Shown piece after piece: positions 49,801 to 61,042 of a stretch of 64,000 nucleotides of DNA (within the stretch, counting starts at the first letter, position 1; every line of letters begins with the position of its first letter). Below the pieces are notes generated by a model that was not told where the DNA came from, did no database searches, and saw only the letters and a list, made by a program, of their open reading frames with translations. Source of the DNA: Priapulus caudatus. Lineage: Eukaryota; Priapulida; Priapulimorpha; Priapulimorphida; Priapulidae. Location of the stretch: contig NW_014577112.1 in assembly GCF_000485595.1 (NCBI RefSeq), positions 300,853 through 364,852 of the forward strand, written 5' to 3'. The position numbers and the translations under genes are program-made.

Positions 49801-52571
49801 CGATGTGGCCATTGATGCACCCGAAAATAGACTGGTGAAACCTTCCTCGCAGTAAACTCGCCATACTCCATCTAAAGCATGCTTGTAACTGTTGACAAAA
49901 ACCATCGGTGTAGCCAGGTTAAAATTATTGAAACAATTGAATTATTGAAAACACAACAGTGTATGTGCAGACACTGTAGAAGAGTAATACTGCCTGTAAA
50001 ACTAACCTAGATATATCTGTAAAAACTCGCAGGCAGATGTTTTACTTATCAGTCAGCAGTGCAATAAGATTAATTTACATAATAACAAGTTCATTAAAAT
50101 ACTAACTTTCTCCTTAGTGCTTTTTCTATTTTCATGTCATTTTGCATTCTGAAAGAGAAAAAGGGTGCATTAATACAGTTAATAACACATTTTATGCCAG
50201 ACCATATAAAAAAACACAATAAACAGTGTTTATTGGTAGAAATCAAGATCTGTCTTTTTCCGAACACAGGATGAGCCTATATAGACGTATTCACTCTCAC
50301 TTTAACAGATCATTTGCCAAATTTTTTTTCTCAATATATATTGTTCAATATATATTGTTAATATATATATATATATTATTCTCAATATAATATGTTGTTT
50401 CCAAAGACCAAACAAAATCTGATAAACTTTAATCATAAAGTCAGGTTACTTTAAACTGATTGTATAAATGTGTAAATTGTGCCTACCAAAAATCAAACGC
50501 GTTTTACTAGCTGGGTGACTGTAAACTTCGACCGTCACATAAAGACAATTAGGTCTCGCTGAAGAAATCTATACTAGATGCCCAGAACTCATAACGCAGA
50601 CAAACCTGTGGCATCTGCCACTCACCTAACGTTGACCATATCACCTGGAGTGCCTACAAAGCCACCCATGGCTCCAGCCGTTCCTGCTATCAATATCTTC
50701 ATGTAGAACGGCAAGGGCTTTGTTTTGTCGTCCTGTGAGTTGATCCACGTCTGTTTTGCGACTTCATAAACACCAAAGCGTGTTGTGGAGTACGTGAGCT
50801 GAAAATGGAGAATTCGCTGTCAGACCAAAAACCTGCAAACTCTTTGCATATTAAAAATGCAGCATCAACATCATGTATTTGTGCTACCACAGTGCCAACA
50901 CGGAAAGGCACCTCATTCGTCAATGTTTTCAAAATAACCAAGTGCTTTTAATGATGATAGCTAATTGCAAGTTATGAAATTGTGCCCTAAAATCACATCA
51001 ACAAGGTTACAATGGTGTAAATTCATGTGCTTTATCATTTTCATTTCAGAGAAGATTACTTTTATTTGAGGAACTTCCGCGTGACAGAGCTCCATGTGTT
51101 ATACCTGCCGCAACAATGAAGCTGTCAGGCCATTGTAGAGGCCACGGACCCCCTCGTTCTTTACGACCTTGACTGCCATCCCAGTAAGAGTAACTTTGCC
51201 CTGATGAGGAGTCTGAAGATGAACCTTTAGAAAACAAACAGATTGCAGATTATAGGGGCGTGCATTTCACAACTTTTTGCTACTAAGACTAAATCAATGC
51301 ACCAATGATTCCAAGTAATAAACGAATGCTCGCAGACGAGTATGCACCTGAGAAGGGAATGAATTTATAGGAAGGGATCTGGAGATCACAGGCTTTTCAT
51401 TGACGATTCTGCTCTGCATCGCTGAAGTTTACTCTATGTCACCGATGTGAGGTCAGTACATTTTCATTGGATTAACTGCAGTGATTCTGACTAAGATTAG
51501 TGCCTACAAAGAAAAAACATCAAAACTATGTACAAAGGTGAAACTACCGAAACGATATAATTAACTTTATTAAACAATCATTTCAAGTGACAGTTGACTC
51601 TTTTACCAAACATTTGACACATTAATAAACTCTAGCTAAACTAACCGCATGCCTTATAGCTATCTTGGGACTACTTGATAAAGATTTGTTGGATTGTATT
51701 CCTGAGGTGTTATTAATGTAGAAACCATAAATTGTCATTAAATAATTTTAGTCCAACCATTGCTGCAGGTAAGCATGCGATTTGCAGAAAAATGTATACA
51801 AGGGTCGAAATAAGCGACTGAAAAATCGGGGCCATCAAATAATCAGGAGGTGTGGACCATCTCTTTTTTCTCCTTATTTCTACTCCTGTTATATATTGCT
51901 ACATTTTTTCATATGGGAATCTGTATAAATGATCAAGATATAATTTAAAATCCACCCTCGAAATTCAATACGATGAACACGTATTGATTAAAAGGCACGT
52001 TGTATACAATGTTGCTTCGCTGATTGACAATCATATATATATTAAGTCAGAGCACCTACTTTTGGAAGTTATTTTTAGATTTAGGGCAGATGTACCTTAA
52101 GCAGGTCCAGAGGATGAGTGCAGCATGCTGCACCTGCACTTGCACCTCCGCCAAAGTACCATCGTGCTACCTTGTCCTCCTTCCTTCTCACTACCGGTAC
52201 CACCTTTGCTGAAGCTTCCTGAAAAGGGCAAGTGCACTCCACTTGTTAATTAGAGAAATTTTACATACTGACTGATTGCTGTATCCCCATAACCTCATAA
52301 GATTAATTATAATATAACTCATATACAACAATATTTAATATTTAATATTATATGTTATTAATATTAAAGCCATTATTTCGAAACAAATTTCCAACCAGTC
52401 TCGTGTTTTCCCCAATTATGTGATACTATGTGTATAATTGCTCTATTATGCTTACCGTTATTACATGAGTAACAGCAACTGTCTAGAGTAACGCTAACAT
52501 GTCTTAGAACCTTCGTACTAGGCTATTATCACTAAAACATGCACGATTTGAGTTTTGACTACTGCCGCCAT
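46869..52571 (-). CDS. SLC25A10: SLC25A10, mitochondrial dicarboxylate carrier, complete, ten exons
   Basis: Exons in order are 52571-52563 (tentative), 52218-52096, 51224-51105, 50798-50626, 50148-50107, 49888-49774, 49197-49105, 47652-47572, 47423-47367 and 46970-46869. Phases close and give 304 residues (human 287). The three carrier signatures are PLDLLK (39-44), PGDMVN (about 135-140) and PLDVLK (235-240). Family blocks include ARWYFGGGASAGAACCTHP, LYNGLTASLLRQ, RRNYKHALDGVWRVYCEEG, LFSGASMATSRAVLMTVGQ and ILTFIFFEQLR before the stop. The carrier exchanges malate or succinate for phosphate, sulfate or thiosulfate across the inner mitochondrial membrane. Exon 1 encodes only MAA; it is proposed because exon 2 lacks a Met and the human protein begins MAAEA. 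Exons 5 to 10 are firm. Introns carry GACG-tailed repeats and microsatellites. Confidence 0.94.
48428..48466. repeat. GGTA microsatellite, SLC25A10 intron
   Basis: About ten perfect TAGG/GGTA tetranucleotide units. Confidence 0.9.
48488..49055. mobile_element. repeat with two internal units and a GACG/hairpin tail, SLC25A10 intron 7
   Basis: A unit containing GCTCCAAAATAGGACGTTCA and CAAAYGGTTCTTRAGTTAT occurs at 48488-48660 and again at 48790-48960. It is followed by (GACG)n, then a short stem-loop and GTGAGCTAAAAA. The same tail architecture is seen at 57058 and 60137. Confidence 0.75.
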
Positions 52572-52872
52572 TTCTTGCGAATCACGAACTATTTCGCAAT
52601 TGCGTGAGATATCGGCCAATTTAAAAATAGAAATCGAGTAAACTACACAGAATCATGTGCATTTTTGTTTGAATTAGGTGCACTAATGGTGCACTTGTAA
52701 CTTGTTGGTGCACCAAGGTGCAATTTGCAAATTAATTCCCGCTATAATAAAATATTATGCATTAGGTGTTACGGCACGTTCAATTCAAATTTTCTAGGCT
52801 ATAACAGCATGAATTTTGAGTGTTTTCCAAGTTGGTGCAATCAGTAATATATCCGCTATGAGGTGAGACTAT
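52572..52872. other. SLC25A10 upstream region
   Basis: It should hold the SLC25A10 promoter. I see no clear core element. Small repeats of GGTGCAC type occur near 52685-52720. Confidence 0.4.
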
Positions 52873-53190
52873 ACTTTGCTATATTTATTCACTATATTAA
52901 AATCCTACTGCTTCAGCAATTTTAACTACTGCCCCGCCGTTTGGCTCTGCACTACACAGGAAAACATTAACAAACTCGAACAAATACAGAGAAGAGCACT
53001 CTGCTTTGTCGTTGGTCATGGCTACCACACCTACGAAGATCTTCTAGACCACACCAATCTTTCTAGCTTAGGACTGGGGCAAGGTAGGACCATCGCTACA
53101 GAAGTGTACAAAGATAATACATGGGCAAAGCCCAACCTATACAAAGACTCTTTTCAAATACTCATGCACACCTTACAATCTTCCAAATAA
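52873..53190 (+). pseudogene. LINE reverse-transcriptase C-terminal fragment
   Basis: A 105-codon frame includes FSNFNYCPAVWLCT, INKLEQIQRRALCFV, YEDLLDHTNLSSLGL and TIATEVYK. This is the typical thumb and connection region at the 3' end of non-LTR retrotransposon ORF2 proteins (CR1/L2/Jockey style). No endonuclease or YADD core is nearby, so it is a 5'-truncated dead copy. AT-rich sequence to about 53750 may be its 3' end. Confidence 0.82.
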
Positions 53191-53759
53191 AAACTGTCTC
53201 GCTCTTCCCGACTACAGATCAATAGCTCATAGAAAGAAATCGTTTCGGTATCATGACGCTTGGCTATGCCGCTATGGAATAAACTATCCCCAACATCCGT
53301 CAGACTAGAGAACTCAAAACCTTTAAAAGGCTCCCAAGGTCGTGGTCAGGTAAATCATGAGGATGTGAGATGTGCGCTGTGGCCATATCAATATCCTGAT
53401 TGAATGTGTGCTCGCTGTATGAAAACACTTATTCCAGCCAAATTGCTTACAATTTTTTTGGTCCACCTTAAACCCTGCCTTTATCTTCGTGTGTTGCACG
53501 CATGATATGGTTGTTGACCACAGCAACGTATTTCCTCAGTACAATTTTTGTTTTAATCGACTCATAGTTTTAGCATCCTTGTGTGGTCATTCTTTTTATG
53601 TGTTAGTATTCGTGTGTTCTCGACTCTCATATGTGTACGTCAGTTGCCTTTCCTAGTTGCTATGGTTTTTATGTTTAGTGTCGCCTTGTACAGCCTAATG
53701 TTATTATGATATGGTGTACGTGATTTAGTTTTAGTAAAGGTACATACACTTAAACAGTC

Positions 53760-53895
53760 TACGTCACGAATTTCTAGCACCAGCAAGTAGTATATTTGTG
53801 TGTTATTTGTACAAAATAAAATGTATGAAAATACAATTAGTGTTTCTGTTTACTTTTCATGCTTATATACCTTCTTTATACTCCCTAATTTGCCG
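53760..53895. repeat. dispersed repeat, partial copy of 46104
   Basis: About 135 bases match 46104-46240 with a handful of substitutions, then diverge after AATTTGCCGGTG. Confidence 0.8.
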
Positions 53896-54400
53896 GTGCA
53901 TTCGATGTAAACAAACGCTCGACGAAAACACAACCGCCATTAATTCGAAACTGTTGCGTGGCGCCCAGACGCAGCTAGCCGATATAGCGAACATCTGCGG
54001 TAAACGAGGCATTGGCAAAATTATTGTGGCAACCATGGAAATTCCTTGTAAACTTAAGCGGGAGTTTCTCATATAATCTTCTTTCTGTTTTTTTCTCCTT
54101 CGTTTTCTTTCCGATGCACTGAATTGAACTGGTCTGCCCACCATTGTTTATCGTTTAGTTGATCTAGCCAGGATCTAGCGTGAAGGGGGATGTCGCAAAC
54201 ATTTTTGTTGGCAGAAATTAAAACAAGTGCCGCGGAGCGACAGCGCTCATCTAACGTCTACTGCGGTGACTCTGTGGTGGAGTGGTGGGATTCTAGTAAA
54301 CCCTGTTAGTCCCAAATGTGTTCACACATACAGCGCCAGAAACAGTGGAGCGAGGCGGGACAGAGAGCCAAACGCGTCAAGAGGAAGGTGTCTGGATCGT

Positions 54401-54504
54401 ATGACCCACCAGTTGCCACGGAGAGCGCGCGTTATAGGGTCGTCGAGATTTAAAGATGGACTCCCATCGTACGTAGAGCAACAACTATTGCAAGAACAGA
54501 ATAG
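54401..54504 (+). CDS. possible orphan first coding exon, unknown protein
   Basis: ATG followed by 34 codons, reading MTHQLPRRARVIGSS then FKDGLPSYVEQQLLQEQNR, ending in a strong AG then GTAAGC donor. The composition looks protein-like and the segment is GC-rich among AT-rich neighbours. I do not recognise the family and found no second exon before the repeats that follow. It could be chance. Confidence 0.3.
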
Positions 54505-54769
54505 GTAAGCACTCATCGCCTTTACCTACGCAGCCTACAGGCTGGCACAGCGAGCTGCCGAACCTGTAACCAATTAAACGCAGCGCAAAAACTACACAGT
54601 AGCCACCAGACACATGCACTGGCAGTAGCCACTGGCAGTGGCATCACGTACATGTAACATACTGACAGTACAGAATGCCATAGAAATTATACCGATTAAG
54701 CCGCATAAAACCTTCTTTAACCAAAATGTAGCTTTTGAAATTTCACTGTGACATTGAAGGCCTATACAT

Positions 54770-57032
54770 CCAGGCAATGTATAGATCTACTAGCAACCGC
54801 GGCAGTCAAATTCTTTTCTACAGACAGTCAACAAATCCATGTTACCCTCCTCTTCGAGGGTCAAAAGGTTATCTGACACTTGCTCTTGCAGCATCTCCAG
54901 CAGAAGTAGAATTTCAGCGGTCCTTTCAATAATGCCATACCAAAATGCTAGTCCACCCGCTGAACACAAAAAAGTTTTTCACTCTGCTCCGTCAACGCAT
55001 GGTCCTGCCGAAATGTGTAAAATCTGCCGGCCCATTGACGGCTTGACTCCCAATTCCGCACAGACTACACGAGGCACTGGTCCGAGCCGTTAAGAAATTG
55101 TGCGGCGCAATTCTGCATTCCTCCTATACCTTAAGTTAAGGGAGAATGTCCCTTCCTTTTACACGCTCTGACCTTTGATCCTTGACGCGCCCAGCTTCGA
55201 CACCCAACTGTTTGCGGTATTACGCCCCGCACGTCCCGAAATCGTGACCGTACGTCGAGCGCTGTTTAGATTGTGCCCAACTGTTGACGACGGACGCGAC
55301 GACGCCGCCCACGACCTCATCGCGATCTACCCCACCCGCCCCACCCGCTCCGCACCTCCTGCACTATCGCACGACAGCTACACACACCACAAATAGCTTT
55401 CGCAGTTTTTATATTATAATTTTTCAACATACTCATCATGAAGCATATATTATTTTTATTTTTCCTATATTCTACTACGTACCGCCCTAACCCACAAACT
55501 CCCCCAACCCAGAACACACTGCTTTGGGCAGCCACCTTCGTCGCACCCATACACCAATCACGACTGCCACACCCCCGACCGCACAGCGACCAGGCAGCAA
55601 CGCGAGAGCACGGCGCACGTCATCCTGTCAGCACGTACCTGGGCGCTAAATCACCGTGTTAATACACGCCGACTTATTCAAATCGTCAAGACTTTTTCCG
55701 CACCCACACTCACACAACACGCTCAAAAACATCTTTACTCACCGCGTCGCACCGCACGCCCTTGAGCGACTATACTTTAGTACACATTAGTCCACTCCAT
55801 TCTTGACTGCTAAAACTTCTGTAGGCTCTTCACTCCATACCACATTCCAGCGCCAGATTCGCTCCCGCCGCTACCAACACCTTTACACGCGCGCCACCAA
55901 TTCTTCGCCTCAGCTGTCCGAGCTCACTAAATCAATACACATCCTGCGCACTCTCGCCACAGTGCGCCATGCCTTATTCCGCCACCACCAGCCTCGCCAC
56001 GCCTCTCACCCACTGCCATCGCCGCACGCGTTTGCACCGGGCTTTCCTGCCTACACGACTGACCGGCCTACCCACCGCCGAGCACTCCACCCGCGCCTTC
56101 CCACCTCAACTCACCTACCACGCCTCGGCCTTTAGAACAATAATATGCATTAAGCGAGTGTAACACCTGTTCAACAAACCCTTGCTCTTTCGGCCAATTG
56201 CAACTGCCAAACTGCTACGGCCCTCACACTTCCACACAGGCTACCTCGGCCCCCTCTAAATCACATCAGCAAACAGCAGTTCAAGCCCTGTCTAACAGTC
56301 AACAAATGCGCATGTTTCACCCTCCCTCTTGAGGTCAAACGCGTTATCTAAGACACTACTCCTTCAGGCAGCGTCAAAAATTGGAAAGCACATTTCATCG
56401 GTCCTTTCCAGATAAACCGTGATAAAAAATGGCTAGGTCAGTGCGAAAAAACAAGCTCTTTTTCACTCTGTCCGTTAGCCATGCCTCCGAAAATGTGCTG
56501 ATATCTGACCTTCCGCTCACTGCTTTGACCGGCCTCCAATTTGGCGGCACTGGTGACTGGCGTTTCCTGCCCATCCACACTCACTACACCGCAATATTTA
56601 AAGCAGCATAGCGTCGCGCGCTTCCTACGCACTTGTCGCCGCCACATCTCGTATTTACCTCTATACTAGCTAAGGCACTTAATCAGGCCCCATCGATTAC
56701 TGCACCGATTTTAAGAATGTCGCTCAGCGTCAACTGCAGCTTTGTGTACCGTTAATCAAGTACATTACTTATCAGCGAACACGCGTACTTAGTTTTTGTC
56801 CATATCACTGCTCGGCTTACTAAGAAGATCTCTAATTGAACATCCGCAGTCCGACGAAATCAGCTTGACCTGACTGGTTTCCACAGTCTTCAAAACGATA
56901 CCATTCGAAACGGCTGTGAAGTACCAGATTTATAGTCCCACGCGACATTTCTCGCACCGCATCATTTCCCCCCCGGACCGCCCCACCCCGCCACGCCAAT
57001 GGTAGCGATACACCGAGCAACCCCGCCGATAC
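54770..57032. repeat. error-rich duplicate of 57058-58360 repeats
   Basis: The segments share long runs with 57115-58360, for example TTCACTCTGTCCGTTAG and GCCGACTTATTCAAATCG, but with frequent inserted bases, mostly C. Several Pro/Thr/His-rich frames are by-products. It ends at a 25-base gap. Confidence 0.75.
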
Positions 57033-57057
57033 NNNNNNNNNNNNNNNNNNNNNNNNN
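57033..57057. other. assembly gap (25 N)
   Basis: A run of 25 N separating an error-rich repeat copy from a clean one. Confidence 0.98.
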
Positions 57058-58360
57058 GACGGACGGACGGACGGACGGACGATCATGCGATTCTACAAGC
57101 TGCATCTGACTATGTCAGATGAGCTAAAAACACAAATAGCATTTCGCAGTTTTATTTATAATTTTTTCAAACATACTACACATGAACATATATTATTTAT
57201 TTTTCCTATATTCTATATAGCTAACACAAATCAAAACAGAAACTGTTTGGGCACCACTTTGTGCACCATACACAAATCACGATGACATCGACCACAGCGA
57301 CCAGTGCAGCAACCGAGAGACGCCAGTATCTGTACAGTACTGGGTAAATAGTGTTAATAACACCGACTTATTCAAATCGTCAAGATTTTTGCAAATTTAA
57401 CCAACGTAAAAACATTTTTATCAGGTGAGAGTTTGAGGATATATTTTAGTAACATTAGTACTAACTTTTGATGTAAACTTTTGTAGGTTTCAACTATAAA
57501 TTTCAGGAGATTCGTGACGTAAACACTTTAAGCGACAATTTCGCTCAGCTGTGAGTATTAAATTAAACACATCTGCATTGCAAGTGTGCATGTTTATTCG
57601 AAAAGTGCCAGTTCACCCCCATGCATGAGTAATGGGTTGCACCGGGGTTTTTGCCTACATTTCGGATGACGGTAGCCACGCGAGCATTCAAGGTTCTATT
57701 AATATACAGACTGCTTTAGAAAATAATATGATTTAAGGAGTGTAAACCTTGTTCAACAAACTTTTGTCTTTGCAATTGAACTGCAAATGTAGCCTCACAT
57801 CCACACAGGTATGGGCTCTAATAATAGCAAAAGCAGTTCAGCCCTCTGTTAACAGTCAACAAATGCATGTTTAACCCTCCTCTTGAGGGTCAAAAGGTTA
57901 TTAGACACTTACTCTTCGCACGTCAGTGGAAAGCACATTTCATGGTCCTTTCAATAAAGTGATAAAAATGGTAGGTCAGTGCTGAAAAAAAAAAGTTTTT
58001 CACTCTGTCCGTTAGGCCATGTCCTCAGAAAATGTCTGATATCTGACCTTTCCCTCACTGCCCTTTGACCCGTGGCCTCCAATTTTGCACTGGTGATGGG
58101 TTTCCTGCCCATCACACTATACACCGAATATTAAGAGCATAGGTCGAGCCGTTTAGATTTGTGCCGCAATTCCGTATTTCCTCCTATACGTTAAAGGCAT
58201 AATAGGCCCATCGATTATGCAATTTTAACGAATGCTAGAGTAACTGGCACTTTGTGTAGTTAATAAGTACATTACCTTATAGCCAAACGCGTATATAGTT
58301 TGTCCAAGTATACAGCTGCTGTTACTAAGAAATGTCTAATTGAAATCCGCAGTCCACTGA
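57058..58360. repeat. TE-derived repeat block with GACG tail and hairpin
   Basis: It starts with (GACG)n and GCATCTGACTATGTCAGATG AGCTAA-type end sequence. The 57318-57450 part matches 46250-46390. The 58195-58350 part recurs inverted at 59836-59990. No intact frame. Confidence 0.7.
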
Positions 58361-59835
58361 AATATGTTGACTGGACTTGCTCTCTACACCGATTTCAAAA
58401 CGCAGGTACTTCCGAACACGGGTGTGATACAGATTTATATCCACCGACATTTTCCGGCACGCATGCAGTTTTCGCTCGGCACGCAAGAACAGCACGCACG
58501 CACGCCCCGCAACACCGCACGCGCGCCCGCAATGCTGCGATCAGTAGAAACACCGGACGACGTACTAAGAAACCATAGAGACTCTCTTTCACAAGTTGCG
58601 CTCAACATGTGTTCTTATATAAAATGGTGCTTAATGAAACTTAGGCGGCTCAAACAAGCGGCTATAAATAGGTTCTTAATTGTTTGCTACTTTTAATATG
58701 TATAGCGTTGAAACGCTGCTGGGGCGTAGTGACTGTGATGCATGTGTTACGCAGTACAGTGAGTGTTATGTGTAAGGTGCTCTCATATGAGACGAGAGCC
58801 TCTAGTATATATCGTGGCACATGTTTCGTATCTCTTGTTCTGGTTGAGATGTCCATACAAGATCCATGTAGCAATGGCATGCTTACACGTTAACACAGTT
58901 AATCGAGCGTGTTCCTTCTTATGGTCGGGTTTTTATGTACATAATAGTAAACCACTACACTGACAAACGCTACACTCGGCTGTCTCAATAATCAAATAGA
59001 CACGCAGCGGCACGCGTGCGGGCATTGGTTATTGTTGAGCATTGGCATTGGCATTGGCATTGGCATTGTCATTGGCATCGATATTGTTGAAGCTCGTCTT
59101 TTTTATTTTACCTGTGTTTCTTTTTAATGGTCTTCATCTGGCCATGCGAAATAATTAAGAACGCTTGTCCCCATGTTAAAAACATGCTTTAGCCCTAAAA
59201 CCGGTTCTTGATGTAAAGGTTTTTGGGCTAGAATGGGCGAAGTTTAGGGCAGGGGCGTTAAGCATGGTGGTCTGTTAAAATCTATGGGTTTAATACGCGG
59301 AGGTGTTTGTATACGCTGTAGGTGCAGCAGGTTACGGTGTCCGCGTAACTGTATACCGTAGACACGTGAGTTCTGATTGTAATGAACGTGGAGATCCAAT
59401 CGGTTACGAATCAGCGGAGCGCTCGCTGATAATACAGTCGGCTGTGTTGGGGGGGACCAACGCTATGTGGGAGGATCGCGGAACGTCACACGGCCGACAG
59501 ACTAAAACAATGGAAAGCAAGGACCGGCACTACGGCGTATTTACTACGTATATTGGGTCAAACGAATAACGCTGTTCTAAAATTGAAGACATGTGGGAAA
59601 CGCTAGCCGTTCAATTAGCACGGCCACGGTTATTTACCTTTCGTGCTGCAATACCGAGAAATATACACCCAGAGATATACATTCTACTAGCTCATTAGTC
59701 GTATATAAGCATCCCGGGACAAACAATTCTCTGCTAAACACCCGTAGCAACATGTGACGTTGCCTAACCGAATTCGAGGCTATTTTGCTTGGCAACCAAT
59801 TTAGCGTTGGCGCCAGATTACTAGATTTACGGATT
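58361..59835. other. intergenic sequence with a hexanucleotide microsatellite
   Basis: (ATTGGC)n lies at 59038-59075. The 88-codon frame at 59303-59569 has no family resemblance. Nothing else recognised. Confidence 0.5.
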
Positions 59836-60210
59836 TCAATTAGACATTTCTTAGTAATTAGCAGTGATATTGGACAAACTAATACGCGTTTGACTATAAG
59901 GTAATGTACTTATTAACTACAGAAGGTGGCCGTTACTGTAGCATTCGTCAACTTTGTATAATCAATGGGCCTATTATGCCTTTAAGTTAAGGGGAAAATA
60001 TTCCCCCTCCGTTGACACATCTTGACCTTTGACCCTTGACCCCCAAATTGGTCATCCCGAGTCCTTTTCACGATCCCCCCCACGTCCCGAATATCGTCAC
60101 CGTATGTCGAGCGGTTAAGATTTGTGCCCAACTGTTGACAGACGGACGGACGCACGGACAATCATGCGATTCTACAAGCTGCATCTGACTTCGTCAGATG
60201 AGCTAATAGT
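59836..60210. repeat. inverted copy of 58195-58350, then a GACG/hairpin tail
   Basis: 59836-59990 is the imperfect reverse complement of 58195-58350. 60000-60210 carries CTTGACCTTTGACCCTTGAC, then (GACG)n, the GCATCTGAC...GTCAGATG stem-loop and GAGCTAA. Confidence 0.75.
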
Positions 60211-60489
60211 AATAAATAAGTAAAATGAATAAATAGTTAGAGCCCACGTTTTAGTAGCTACGACTACGAGTTCTTGCAGCATTAATCCTTTGCTAGTAAC
60301 AGTTGCTTGTAAGTTGTAGTTGTAGGCTATGATTTTAGATGTGTAATTGATACTACCAATTCATTATTGTAAACAACTTTTTTAAGTTCGGTTCATTGAG
60401 TGATTGACATTGTGCCTATCTCAGCTATCTGTACGGTGAATACATCGATATAATTGAAATCGTTAATTGATTGGTGGTCAGTATAATAG

Positions 60490-60678
60490 TAGCTCTAGTG
60501 TAGTAACTATAGCCCGCGTACAGTTGCAGCTGCAAGTACTTAGCAGTACTTAGCCCCGGTACATAGCTAGTAGTAGTAGTACTAGAGCTAAGCCAGCGGC
60601 AACAGTACGCAGGCTATATTACTACTACTACTAGTAGTAGTACTAGTACTACCGTAAGTGCCGTGGTCACTAGAGCTA
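60490..60678. repeat. compound palindromic element related to the TAGCTCTAG family
   Basis: It starts TAGCTCTAGTGTAGTAACTA and ends CACTAGAGCTA. The interior holds nested inverted repeats including (TAG)n/(CTA)n and GCAAGTACTTAGCAGTACTT. No 8-bp flanking duplication seen. Confidence 0.65.
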
Positions 60679-61042
60679 GGTGGTTAGACTTGCCTGAGAC
60701 ATTGTAATTGTATATCGTACTTGATGTTTGTGCTTCACAAATAAAATAACGGAAAACTAAAATTTGATAACTCAGTCCTCAGGCTCAAGCTCAGATACAG
60801 CTGAGATATGAAAGCCACGGCCACGAGACGACCTTCCCAAGGATGAACACAGTGTTTGGCCTAGAACCCTTGCTCTGCTTGGACCTTCCCTATGGCGATT
60901 ACAAGTGAGCATGCTAGTTTTAAAAAGCGACATCTGGTGTTAGTACGCCATGTGCCGATTTTGACTCACCTGTCTTTATGCTACGATTCTATAATTAATT
61001 TCCAGTGCAAAGTATTGTTTTAGTAAGGAGGCAGTCTTCAAT

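Noticed and set aside
59303-59569. 88-codon plus-strand frame
   Set aside because: No recognisable domain, no clear splice sites, and no flanking exons; a frame this length is expected by chance.
60847-60912. Short ATG frame ending near a GTGAGC donor upstream of SRSF2
   Set aside because: Twenty-one codons without recognisable homology; could be 5' untranslated exon sequence but evidence is too thin.
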